In this document: positions 18,663 to 27,700 of the stretch, in pieces
Layout of the letters: each line of letters opens with the position of its first letter
Position numbering within the stretch: the first letter of the stretch is position 1
From: an uncultured Eubacteriales bacterium
GTDB taxonomy: Bacteria; Bacillota_A; Clostridia; Oscillospirales; Oscillospiraceae
Assembly (NCBI GenBank): GCA_900319835.1
Contig: ONPY01000008.1
Location: 4,906-68,905 of the forward strand
Length of the DNA stretch: 64,000 nt
Direction of reading: 5' to 3'
Made by a program: the position numbers and the translations under genes
Notes under the pieces: model-generated
What the model was told of the DNA's origin: nothing
Seen by the model: the letters and a program-made list of their open reading frames with translations, nothing else
The model's database searches: none

Positions 18663-19979
18663 ATGAAACGAGTTTTTTCGGGCCTGCTGGCCCTTGTGAT
18701 GTGCCTGGGTCTCTGCGCCTGCGGCGGCATCGGCAAGGTGGATCTGCCGCCGGTGCCCACGGCGGAGACCGTGGTGGTGCCCACCGAGGCGCCCCAGGAG
18801 ACCGAGACGCCCGCCCCGGTTCAGACCGAGGCCCCGGCCCCGGAGCCCGCGGAGTCGGCCGGCCGGGTGCTGGTCAGCGTGGAGAAGACCGAGGAGCAGG
18901 CCTTTGACCCCCAGTATGGCGAGACGCTGATCCTCTCCTTCAGCTATGAGACCCCTGTGGTCATCAATGAGGAAAACCCCGATGCAGCGGACAGGGTCAA
19001 CGAGTTCATCGGCCTTTTGAACGAGGCCTACATCACCGGCGAGGACTACGGCGAGGGCGCGGGCATCGGCTATAACAACATGCTGACCTATGCCGAGGAA
19101 AACTACGGCATGCAGCTTGATATGAACCTGGAGTACCCAGTCTTTGAGTTGACCTCCGCGCGGCACATCGCCATCCCGAGAAACGATGGGAAGGTGCTGA
19201 CGCTGCTGTTTAACGACAACAGCTATACCGGCGGCGCCCACGGCAGCTACTCCACCCGCAGCTACAGCTTTGACATGGCCTCCGGCGAGAAGCTGAGTCT
19301 GGCCTCTCTCAGCGCGGATGAGGCCGCCCTGCGCGATTTTCTGACCCAGGAGATGGCGCGCCAGGCCAGGGAGGACGAGTATATCCGCGAACAGATGGAG
19401 GGCTTTGTCGAAGAGGACGCGCTGGAGGAGACCCTGGCGACGCTTCTGCGCAGCGGCTCCTGGTATCTCGATTACGAGGGCATGGAGATCTTCTCCGACC
19501 TGTATGAAATCAGCTCCTACGCCGCCGGCATGGTGAGCTTCCGCATTCCCAACGAGAAGCTCCTGGGCCATGTGGACGAGCGCTTCCTGGCTACCCCCGC
19601 GCCTTCGGGCGGTGAACTGCGCGCGGTTCCGGCCGAGGCAGTGGAGGACGGCAGCATGGAGATCGTGGACATGGTGAAGGTCTATGACGAGGGCGAGACC
19701 GTGTACCTCGTGGCGGACGGCGCGGTGCAGGATCTGCGCGTGTCCAGCGTGGACTACTTTGACTACAACGGCACCTTCAACGAAAGCGCGGTACACTGGT
19801 CCTGCAGCGGGCTGGAGAACGCCGCCGTGCAGCTGATGACCGTGATCCCCGACGGCATGCCCAATCTTAAGATCGCCTGGCGCGGCGCGGCAGGGGAGCA
19901 GTCTGTCTTTCTGACTCAGAGCGGGGAGGACGGCAGCCTTATCCTCATGCCCGGGGACAGCATCGAGGCCGTGGGATGA
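18663..19979 (+). CDS. DUF4163/DUF3298 lipoprotein
   Basis: A 438-residue exported lipoprotein: signal with lipobox (LGLCACG, residues ~15-21), a Thr/Pro/Glu-rich linker (to ~residue 65), a DUF4163-like domain, then a DUF3298-like domain containing YTGGAHGSYSTRSYSFD (~residue 190). This pair occurs in the extracellular parts of RsiV-type anti-sigma factors (lysozyme sensing) and in stand-alone envelope lipoproteins. There is no cytosolic sigma-binding part here, so the anti-sigma role does not apply. Function unknown. SD AAAGGAG before the ATG at 18663. Confidence 0.75.
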   Translation: MKRVFSGLLALVMCLGLCACGGIGKVDLPPVPTAETVVVPTEAPQETETPAPVQTEAPAPEPAESAGRVLVSVEKTEEQAFDPQYGETLILSFSYETPVVINEENPDAADRVNEFIGLLNEAYITGEDYGEGAGIGYNNMLTYAEENYGMQLDMNLEYPVFELTSARHIAIPRNDGKVLTLLFNDNSYTGGAHGSYSTRSYSFDMASGEKLSLASLSADEAALRDFLTQEMARQAREDEYIREQMEGFVEEDALEETLATLLRSGSWYLDYEGMEIFSDLYEISSYAAGMVSFRIPNEKLLGHVDERFLATPAPSGGELRAVPAEAVEDGSMEIVDMVKVYDEGETVYLVADGAVQDLRVSSVDYFDYNGTFNESAVHWSCSGLENAAVQLMTVIPDGMPNLKIAWRGAAGEQSVFLTQSGEDGSLILMPGDSIEAVG

Positions 19980-20016
19980 ATTTGGAAGATTTGCCGAAAT
20001 TTTACCGGAAAAATTG

Positions 20017-20045
20017 TTGACATTGCGAGACTCCCGTGGTATTCT
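20017..20045 (+). promoter_or_regulatory. Sigma-A promoter of rplU-rpmA
   Basis: TTGACA (20017-20022) and TATTCT (20040-20045) are 17 bases apart, upstream of the rplU leader. Confidence 0.75.
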
Positions 20046-20049
20046 ATCT

Positions 20050-20122
20050 AAGCCGCATTGAAGGGGTAAGCAAGAAGAGGTCTGCCCTCCACCCTAAGAG
20101 CGAGTCCTGTAAAGAGGGAGGA
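20050..20122 (+). promoter_or_regulatory. Probable L21 autoregulatory leader
   Basis: The ~75-base untranslated leader of rplU contains AAGGGGTAAGCAAGAAGAGGTCTGCCCTCCACCC-type G/A-rich and C-rich pieces able to pair, the position and composition expected for the Firmicutes ribosomal L21 leader. I could not check it against a covariance model. Confidence 0.45.
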
Positions 20123-20129
20123 TATGTTC

Positions 20130-20444
20130 ATGAAGCATGCTATCATCGTGACCGGCGGCAAGCAGTACCGTGTTGCTGAGGGCGACGTGATCTTCGTTGA
20201 GAAGCTCGAAGCCGCGGCTGGCGAGGCTGTGAAGTTCGACCAGGTTCTGGCTGTGATCGACGGCGAGGCCGCTACTTTCGGCGCACCCGTGATCGAGGGC
20301 GCTTCCGTGACCGCCAACGTCGTCAAGAACGGCAAGGGCGCCAAGGTTCGCGTCTACAAGATGAAGCCCAAAAAGGGCTATCGCAGAACGCAGGGCCACA
20401 GACAGCCCTACACCAAGGTTCAGATCGAAGCGATCAACGCCTGA
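20130..20444 (+). CDS. rplU: 50S ribosomal protein L21
   Basis: A 104-residue ribosomal protein starting [19 protein letters not shown], with the C-terminal [19 protein letters not shown] signature of bL21. The start at 20130 is favoured over ATG 20124 because GGGAGGA ends 7 bases upstream and the resulting length is standard. It binds 23S rRNA. Unlike most Firmicutes, no prp (ysxB) gene follows: rpmA begins after only 42 bases. Confidence 0.95.
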   Translation: MKHAIIVTGGKQYRVAEGDVIFVEKLEAAAGEAVKFDQVLAVIDGEAATFGAPVIEGASVTANVVKNGKGAKVRVYKMKPKKGYRRTQGHRQPYTKVQIEAINA

Positions 20445-20486
20445 TCTTTTCCGCAACTGATTTTTGACTGAAGGAGGAGAAACCTG

Positions 20487-20750
20487 ATGGCACATAAAAA
20501 AGGTATGGGTTCCACCAAGAACGGCCGCGACAGCGAGTCCAAGCGTCTTGGCGCGAAGAGAGCCGACGGGCAGTTCGTGCTGGCCGGCAACATCCTTGTC
20601 AGACAGCGCGGAACGAAGATCCACCCCGGCACCAACGTGGGCAAGGGGAAGGACGACACGCTGTTCGCCCTCGTGGACGGCACCGTGAAGTTCGAGCGCA
20701 TGGGCAAGGAGCGCAAGAAGGTCTCTGTTTACGAAGAGATCGCTCAGTAA
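20487..20750 (+). CDS. rpmA: 50S ribosomal protein L27
   Basis: An 87-residue bL27 located near the peptidyl-transferase centre. It starts [19 protein letters not shown], i.e. without the ~9-residue N-terminal extension (ending FF-A) that most Firmicutes must cleave with the Prp protease. The remainder ([25 protein letters not shown]) is canonical. SD AAGGAGGAG precedes the ATG. The missing extension fits the absence of prp between rplU and rpmA. Confidence 0.95.
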   Translation: MAHKKGMGSTKNGRDSESKRLGAKRADGQFVLAGNILVRQRGTKIHPGTNVGKGKDDTLFALVDGTVKFERMGKERKKVSVYEEIAQ

Positions 20751-20759
20751 GTGAGCTGC

Positions 20760-20792
20760 AGGCCGGACATTTTGTCCGGCCTGCTTTTTAGT
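20760..20792 (+). terminator. Terminator/attenuator between rpmA and obg
   Basis: AGGCCGGACA pairs with TGTCCGGCCT around TTT, then GCTTTTTAG. obg begins 43 bases later, so read-through is possible. Confidence 0.75.
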
Positions 20793-20834
20793 ATCCCAAT
20801 GGCATCTGCCAAAAAGCGGAGAAAGGAGTCCGAA

Positions 20835-22118
20835 ATGGCTTCATCATTTGTCGATAAGGCAAGAATCAGCATCCACGCCGGCAAGGGCGGCGACGGCGCA
20901 GTCGCCTTCCACCGGGAGAAGTACGTGGCGGCGGGCGGGCCCGACGGGGGCGACGGCGGCCGCGGCGGCAACGTGGTCTTTACCGTTGACGAGAATATGT
21001 CCACGCTGATGGACTTTCGCTATAAGCGCAAATATGTGGCAGGCAACGGCGCAAACGGCGCTGGCAAACGCTGCTACGGCAAGGACGGGGAGACCCTTTA
21101 TATCCGTGTCCCCCGCGGCACCATCATTCGCGACACCGAAACCGGGGCCATCATGCATGACATGTCCACCGGCGAGGACTGGGTTGCGGCCAAGGGAGGC
21201 CGCGGCGGTTGGGGCAATATGCACTTTGCCACGCCCACCCGCCAGGTACCCCGCTTTGCCAAGCCCGGTCTGCCCGGGGAGAGCCACGACATCACCCTGG
21301 AGCTGAAGCTCCTGGCGGACGTGGGTCTGGTGGGCTTCCCCAACGTGGGCAAATCCACGCTTCTGTCTGTGGTGAGCAAGGCCCACCCCAAGATCGCAAA
21401 CTATCACTTCACGACGCTCTTCCCCAATCTCGGCGTGGTGTATGTGGACGAGGGGCGCTCCTTTGTCATGGCTGACATCCCCGGCATCATCGAGGGCGCG
21501 TCCGAGGGCGCGGGCCTTGGCCATGATTTCCTGCGGCACATTGACCGCTGCAGATTGCTGGTGCATCTGGTGGACGTCTCCGGAAGCGAGGGGAGAGATC
21601 CCGTGGCGGACTTTGAGGCCATCAACGCGGAGCTGAAGGAATACAGCCCTGAGCTTGCCGAGAGACCCCAGATCGTGGTGGGCAACAAGTGTGACCTGCT
21701 GGGGGAGGATCGGGAGAACATCGAAGCGCTCAAGGCCCATGTGGAGGCGCAGGGCTACACCTTCTTTGAGATGAGCGCCGCCACGCACGAGGGCACCCGT
21801 CAGCTGGTGTCGGAGTGCGCCAGACGTCTCGCCGAGCTGCCGCCCATCGCGAGCTTTGAGGCGGACTACGTTCCGCCCGAGCCCAAGGTGGACACCTCGG
21901 GCGAGCTGAGTATCATCCATGACGACGATCTCTGGCTGGTGGAGGGCCCCTGGCTCCAGCGCCTGGTGGCGACGGTCAACTTCTCCGACTATGAAAGCCG
22001 GATGTACTTTGACCGCGTGCTCCGCGAGGCCGGCGTCTTCCAGCGTATGGAGGCGATGGGCGTCAAGGACGGGGACACCGTCAGCATGTACGATCTGATG
22101 TTCGAGTACAAAGACTGA
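20835..22118 (+). CDS. obg: Obg-family GTPase
   Basis: A 427-residue ribosome-assembly and stress GTPase. The glycine-rich Obg fold (HAGKGGDGAVAFHREK, GGPDGGDGGRGGNV) spans residues ~1-158. The G domain has G1 GFPNVGKS (~168), G3 DIPGIIEGA (~212) and G4 NKCDL (~283), and a C-terminal OCT domain ends the protein. The ATG at 20835 follows AAAGGAG; a longer in-frame ORF from 20751 starts in the terminator. The rplU-rpmA-obg order is widely conserved. Overlaps the next start (TGATG). Confidence 0.96.
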   Translation: MASSFVDKARISIHAGKGGDGAVAFHREKYVAAGGPDGGDGGRGGNVVFTVDENMSTLMDFRYKRKYVAGNGANGAGKRCYGKDGETLYIRVPRGTIIRDTETGAIMHDMSTGEDWVAAKGGRGGWGNMHFATPTRQVPRFAKPGLPGESHDITLELKLLADVGLVGFPNVGKSTLLSVVSKAHPKIANYHFTTLFPNLGVVYVDEGRSFVMADIPGIIEGASEGAGLGHDFLRHIDRCRLLVHLVDVSGSEGRDPVADFEAINAELKEYSPELAERPQIVVGNKCDLLGEDRENIEALKAHVEAQGYTFFEMSAATHEGTRQLVSECARRLAELPPIASFEADYVPPEPKVDTSGELSIIHDDDLWLVEGPWLQRLVATVNFSDYESRMYFDRVLREAGVFQRMEAMGVKDGDTVSMYDLMFEYKD

Positions 22119-22561
22119 TGAGCGCGGCGAGAAAACGGAAAATCAACTTTTTTCTGGCGCTTTTGCTGGTGTTGACGCTCTGTTTCATCTGGGGCAACTC
22201 CCTGCTCGACCGGGAGGACTCCGCCGAGGTGAGCGGCGATCTGATGGACCGCTTCGGCGCCCTCTTCCGGCTGTTGGGTCTGGACACGGAGGATGACCGC
22301 TGGCTGCGCAAGACCGCGCATTTTTCGGAGTTTTCCGTTTTGGGCGCAGAGCTTGCAGCGCTGTTTTTCCTCAACCGGGGGAGAAGCTTACAGTCCGGGG
22401 CCAACGCAGCCTTTGCGGCGCTGCTGGCCGCACTTTCTGACGAGGGAATGCAGTATCTCTCCCTGAGGGCGCCGGAGGTCAAGGATGTGGCGCTGGACTT
22501 TTCCGGCGCTCTGTTCGGCATCTTGCTGATTACGCTGCTGTGGCGGGAAAAGACCAGGTAG
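22118..22561 (+). CDS. VanZ-like membrane protein
   Basis: A 147-residue protein with an N-terminal membrane helix, a loop, and three further helices. RKTAHFSEFSVLGAEL (~residue 65) is the conserved VanZ core. VanZ-family proteins influence glycopeptide resistance in some Gram-positives, but most are of unknown role. Its ATG overlaps the obg stop. Confidence 0.8.
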   Translation: MSAARKRKINFFLALLLVLTLCFIWGNSLLDREDSAEVSGDLMDRFGALFRLLGLDTEDDRWLRKTAHFSEFSVLGAELAALFFLNRGRSLQSGANAAFAALLAALSDEGMQYLSLRAPEVKDVALDFSGALFGILLITLLWREKTR

Positions 22562-22627
22562 AAAGAACAATTGAACAAGTCCCCGGGATGTCGTAAGTCT
22601 TTTACGCCGACCCGTACAGCATACGCA

Positions 22628-22676
22628 AGACCACAGGCAAGCGCACCATCCGGCGCGATGTCTGTGGTCTTTCTTT
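22628..22676 (+). terminator. Terminator of the obg operon
   Basis: AAGACCACAG pairs with CTGTGGTCTT around a large inner stem-loop containing GCGC/GCGC, then TTCTTTTT. Confidence 0.75.
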
Positions 22677-22697
22677 TTGACAAGAAAGTTTTTAAAC

Positions 22698-22726
22698 TTG
22701 CTTTCTTTTCCATTTCTTTGTATACT
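22698..22726 (+). promoter_or_regulatory. Promoter of the TIR-LRR/SLOG operon
   Basis: TTGCTT (22698-22703) and TATACT (22721-22726) are 17 bases apart in a notably AT-rich stretch, 40 bases before the first gene. Confidence 0.65.
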
Positions 22727-22765
22727 TTTTATAAGGTAAACCAATTGCAATTGGGAGAAAAACCG

Positions 22766-23590
22766 ATGAAAAACTGGTGGAAGCGCTTCCCGCCCTATGA
22801 AGGGGAGGAGCCGTATCTTTACTTTGCTTTTGCCGACGCGGACGCGCGGCGCGTCTGGCCCGTGCTGCGCCTGCTTCTGGAGCGCGGCTGCCGCGTCTGG
22901 TACAGTACGGGCTCCGCCGGCAGCGCCGAGGAAGTTTTGTACCGGCAGGTCCGCTCCGGCGGCGCTCAGCTGACGCTGCTGTATCTGACGGATGCGGTGT
23001 GCGCAGACGGGGACACCAAGAGCAACCTGCTGGTCAACCAGAAACAGGACAGGCCCATCCTCTGCCTGGACCCGGACGGTGCGGACCGCAGGCTTGCCAT
23101 GGGCCTCAGGGAGGACATTCCCCATCTGCCGCTGTATCGGCTGCGAGGCAGGGGAGAGCTGGAGAGCGCCCTTGTCCACGCGGAGGGCTTCTCCCAGAAT
23201 ATGCTGGCAGAGCCGGTCAGGGTGGAGGAGGGGAGCCTGGCGGGAAAGCTCGCCGCGCTCTTTTGCGTACTGGCCGCGGTCCTCGCGCTGGTCTCCTTTG
23301 CGGGCGTGCGCTATCTGCACTGGTTTCAGCCGGAGCTTCCTGATGAAGTGCGCTTTTCTGATCCGGTGATTGCCGACGCTGTTCGGAATGCGGCCCGGGG
23401 CGGCGCTATCACCGAAGAGCTGACGGGGAAGGTTCGGGTTTTGTACTTCAAGGAACTGCCGGAGAACTGGGAGGAGCTTTCCAAGCTGCCAGCGCTGGAG
23501 CGTGTTGTGCTGCCCCAGACTTTGCTCACAAAAGAGGCTGAGCTGCCGGCGCTGGATGTGGAGATAGAGCTGACAGGAGGCGGGTCATGA
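22766..23590 (+). CDS. Degenerate TIR-like / membrane / short LRR-like protein
   Basis: A 274-residue protein, first of four coupled genes. Residues 12-125 align in pattern with the TIR domain of the next gene (FKPYEG.. vs FPPYEGEEPYLYFAFAD; RVWYSTG vs RLWYDEG), but the catalytic-glutamate position (C-x-x-E in the neighbour) reads KSN (Asn87), so NADase activity is not expected. A membrane helix spans ~159-181. The ~90-residue outer part has an LRR-cap-like strand (LSKLPALERVVLP). Topology is inferred as TIR inside, tail outside. Probably a regulatory or structural paralogue. SD TTGGGAGAA before ATG. Confidence 0.6.
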   Translation: MKNWWKRFPPYEGEEPYLYFAFADADARRVWPVLRLLLERGCRVWYSTGSAGSAEEVLYRQVRSGGAQLTLLYLTDAVCADGDTKSNLLVNQKQDRPILCLDPDGADRRLAMGLREDIPHLPLYRLRGRGELESALVHAEGFSQNMLAEPVRVEEGSLAGKLAALFCVLAAVLALVSFAGVRYLHWFQPELPDEVRFSDPVIADAVRNAARGGAITEELTGKVRVLYFKELPENWEELSKLPALERVVLPQTLLTKEAELPALDVEIELTGGGS

Positions 23591-24753
23591 GCCGATTTTT
23601 CAAGCCCTATGAGGGCGGCCGCCCCTTTGTGTTTATCAGCTACGCACACAAACAGTCCGACCAAGTGGTGGATACCATCCGCATCCTGCACGAAAAGGGC
23701 TGGCGGCTTTGGTACGACGAGGGCATCCCCGCCGGCAGCGATTGGCCGGTCAACATCGCCCAGCACATGCAGCGCTGTGAGCGCGTGATCTTTTTCCTGT
23801 CCAAACGGGCGTTGGAGTCGCCCAACTGCTTCAGCGAAATCCGCACCGCCGCCCGCCTGAACAAGCCCATGCTGGTGGTCTCCCTGGAGGAGACCGAGCC
23901 GGATGAGAGCTGGCGGGAGTTGCTAAAGGACAAGGAGATCCTGCCGATCACGGCAGAGCCTGCCGCAAGGGCGGAGGCCATTTTGCACTCCGGCTTTCTG
24001 CCGAGGCGCCTGCACCGCTCATGGACAGAGCGCGTCCCATGGCGTGTGTTTGGACTTGCGGCGTCGCTGCTTTTCTTCCTTGCCGCGGCGGGGACCATGG
24101 GCGCCCTGGCCACAGGGCGCATCAACCCCGTGCCGCAGCCGACAGCACCTGCCGAGACGCCCGCGCCCACGGCAAAGGCCACGGCACCGCCGGTGCTGGA
24201 GCTGGACGGGGCGGAACGATTCTTTGCCGTGGGCTTTCCGGATACCCAGCAGGAGAAGGCGATCCGCCGGGCATTGGGCAATCCCTCGGAGGAGGTCTAC
24301 CGCTGGCAACTGGCGGAAATCCGGGAATTGTATTTTTGCGGGAATCTGAACCCGAACGGCTTTGCGGCGGTGTCCTTTGACAGAAACGGCGTTTGCCGGG
24401 TCAACGGCGCTCCGGTGACACAGGGGCAGGTGAACGATCTGAGTCTGATCGCGGACATGGCGAGACTCGAAAAGCTGGCTCTCATCTGCCAGCCGCTGAC
24501 GTCCATCAGCGGTCTCAATGGACTGACACAGCTGCGGGAACTGAGTCTCGCAGGCAGTAAGGTGGAGAGTCTTTCCACGCTGAAAGAGCTGCCGAGTCTG
24601 GAAGTTTTGCATCTGGAGCACACCGGCGTCCGGGATCTCACATCGCTTGAAGCCTTCCCCAATTTGAAAACCGTGACAGTCAGCCTGGAGATGCTCCCGC
24701 TGAGCTGGAACGAGAAAGCCGCATTTGCTGTGATCCTCATCAGAGAGGCCTGA
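23587..24753 (+). CDS. TIR-membrane-LRR protein with intact TIR catalytic residue
   Basis: A 388-residue protein. Residues 12-135 form a TIR domain: beta-A FVFISYAH, BB-loop region WRLWYDEGIPAGSDW, and SPNCFSEIRTA with Glu84 at the catalytic position of NAD-cleaving TIRs. A basic stretch (RRLHRSWTERVPWR) precedes a membrane helix at ~153-175, then a Pro/Thr linker and an LRR ectodomain with ~4 repeats (LTQLRELSLAGSKVESLS, LPSLEVLHLEHTGVRDLT). Family knowledge: bacterial TIRs with this Glu make cyclic ADP-ribose-type signals. Order is the reverse of a Toll-like receptor. Overlaps the upstream gene by 4 bases. Confidence 0.8.
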   Translation: MSRFFKPYEGGRPFVFISYAHKQSDQVVDTIRILHEKGWRLWYDEGIPAGSDWPVNIAQHMQRCERVIFFLSKRALESPNCFSEIRTAARLNKPMLVVSLEETEPDESWRELLKDKEILPITAEPAARAEAILHSGFLPRRLHRSWTERVPWRVFGLAASLLFFLAAAGTMGALATGRINPVPQPTAPAETPAPTAKATAPPVLELDGAERFFAVGFPDTQQEKAIRRALGNPSEEVYRWQLAEIRELYFCGNLNPNGFAAVSFDRNGVCRVNGAPVTQGQVNDLSLIADMARLEKLALICQPLTSISGLNGLTQLRELSLAGSKVESLSTLKELPSLEVLHLEHTGVRDLTSLEAFPNLKTVTVSLEMLPLSWNEKAAFAVILIREA

Positions 24754-24772
24754 ACGAAAAGGGAGGAAGCCT

Positions 24773-27700
24773 ATGAAAAACGCGGGAAAAATCCGCCTGC
24801 TCTGCACAGAGCAGGACCGTGAAAAGCTGCAGCCCATCCTGGATGCGCTGACTGCAAAGGGCCTGAGCGTCGCGAACGGGGAGCCAGGCAGGGATGAAGT
24901 GACCCTGGCCGCCCTGTCAGAGAGCTTTTACGCCGACAAAGAGAAGACCGACAAGCTCCTTGCCCTGATTGGCACCGGGGTGGAAAAGCTGGTGCCGTTG
25001 AAGCTGGACAGCGCGGAAGTGCCGGAGACACTGATGAACGCGCTCTATTCCCGCAACATCGTCTCCGCCTCCGAGCGGGACGCAGGGCTGATCGCAGAAC
25101 GCATCGCGGCCGCCCTGCCGCGGAAGAAGAGCGGTCTGCCGAAACTGCTGATCGTGGCGGGTATTGCGCTGCTGGCTGTGATCGGGCTGCTTCTCTGGCG
25201 CGGACAGCGCGGAGATGCTGTTCCCGCCATGAGCGAGACAGAGGAAGAACCTGCCGTCTATCCACTGGGATTGACGCAGGAGGACCTTGAACAAATTGAG
25301 ATTGCGCTGATTGTGGGCGACCGGGCGGAATTCTATCGCAGCGACGAAATTGGCAAGAAGGGTCACCGGCCGGAATGGGATGAGTTCGCTTACCGGAATT
25401 ACGATCAGGATGGGGCGCATTATTACAGCCGGGATGACGGGCACGAGTATCCGATGACCCGCTATGAGGATCTGAGTTTTCTGAGCATGATGCCGAAGCT
25501 CAGCCAGCTGTATCTCTGCAAGGTCGATCTTGGGACAATGCCGGACTTGACAGCCGCAACCCGCCTGCGGAGCGTGATGCTGGGAGACTGCGTGATTTCT
25601 GATCTGGAATGGCTGCGCGGATCGTCCGTCACCCATGTGGATTTGCTGAACAGCACGGGCTCATACACGGATTACAGTCCGCTGAGCGCCTGTGAAAAGC
25701 TGCGCGAAGTACATATTGATCTGGTCGGTGCGCAGGAGGCCGATTGTTCCGGATTCTGTCCGCCGAAGCTCGAATGGCTGTGGATCAACAACGGTCAGCA
25801 GCTGCGGAGCACGCTGGATCTCTCGGCCTTGAAAGCCTGTACTGCGCTGAAAGAGTGCCAACTCGATTACGAACTTCCCATCGAAGATCTCTCTTTCCTT
25901 TCCCGGGCCGAATCTCTGGATAAGCTGAGAGTAAACAATCTCCGCCGCCTTCGGGATATCTCCGCTCTGGGAGGGCTAAAGAAGCTGAGGGAACTGCAGA
26001 TTGAAGAAGATAACGCCGTCTCGGATTTCTCTGTTTTGGCGGGATGTACGGGACTGGAGTATCTCAAGATCGACGCGGAGTGGGAGCGGCGCCTTCGGGA
26101 CGCCTCCTTCCTGACGCAGCTTCCGAATATCCGATCACTCGAGCTGCACGGGGTGGAGCTGCCGGATCTGGAGTTTTTGCGGGTGATCGGAGAGTACAAC
26201 AGAATCATAGATCTGTCGCTGCATGGCTCGGCCGGGGATTACTCTGCGCTGGAGGCGATCAAAAACTACAACCGGCTTTCTTTTGAACCAAGTGGTGAGG
26301 AATCGCTTGATCGGATCACGCTGTGGCTGCAGAACGCGACAATTGAGGAATTGACCCTTCGCAATTTTTCCAGCGTGGATCTCTCGTCTTTGCCGCGGGC
26401 GAAAAGCCGTGTGGAACTGGACCGCTGCGGCATTACGGATCTTGGCACCATGCCGGAGGATTGGCGCGCGACCAGGCTCAATCTCAACAAGTGTTCGGCA
26501 CTGCGTTCTCTGTCGGGTTTGGAAAAGCAGAAACGGATTGGTCAAAACGGCCTCGGCAATCTGGAGATATACAACTGCCCCCGTCTGAGTGATTGGAGCG
26601 CGCTGGAGGGGATGGACATGTCCTCTCTGCGTATCACCGGCGGCTTCACGCTGCCAGATTTCAAGACGCTGACTCTGGGCAGTCTGCAGCTGGATCGCGT
26701 GGCGGACATCGTGGATCTGCATTTCCTGGATGAAATGCAGATTGCGCACGCGCTGGACGTTGAGCTCGTCGGCTTGGATGAACTGACGAGTCTCGAACCG
26801 CTGCGCCGCTTTCACGGGCGGAGCCTCGCCGTTCCGCCTCAGTTGGCCGAGCAGGCGGAGGATCTGGTGAAATCCGGCAATTACCAAGAGTATCGCGTGA
26901 TCTTCCCGGAAGGCGGATGGGATCTGGATCAGTCGGAATTCAGTCTGCTGAGTCTGGATGAGCTGGAGACCATGCCTCCCGCAATGCTGCGGCGTGTGGA
27001 GCGCCTCTGCCTGATGGGAGACACCGTGGTGGATCTCAGCAACGGCGACATCTGGGAGAATTGGGACAACGGCAGACCGACCCTGCTGTATCACAGATGG
27101 AACAGTGACGAGCTGACGCCCATCGTATACGGTTCCGGCTTTGAGGACCTGTTCGAGATGCTCAGCCCGCTCACGGGACTGCGGAATCTGCAGATTTACG
27201 CGCAGCCGCTGAGGAAGCTGGACGGGATTCAAAGCTTCCAGAATCTGGTTGTCTTTGGCTCCGACCTGTGCCCGGAACTCTCTGACGCCTCCGCGGTTTT
27301 TGCCTGTCCGCAGCTGAGTGATCTGCGGCTTGACAACTGTGAGGTCACGTCCATCCAGGGCGTACAGAATTTGCGTGAGCTGGAACACTTGAATATCAAC
27401 AACACGAAAGTCAATGATCTTTCGCCGCTGACCGAATGCGATTTCTCTGTGGCCGGAGAGAACGGTGACCTGGCGCTGTTTCTCAGCAACTTGCCTGTGG
27501 AGGACTATTCCCCCCTGCAGGGACTCCCACTGAGCAGGCTGGATATCAACGACACTGACCCTGAACGTTTCCTTCCCTTTATTGAGGGGGCGCCGCTGCG
27601 CTCCTTCCAGGCCTGCAACAGCTTTATCGACCGCGGGGGTTCCGAGCCCAATGCGCTCTTTGCCGAATTTGTGCGCAGCCACCCGCAGCTGGAGGAGCTG

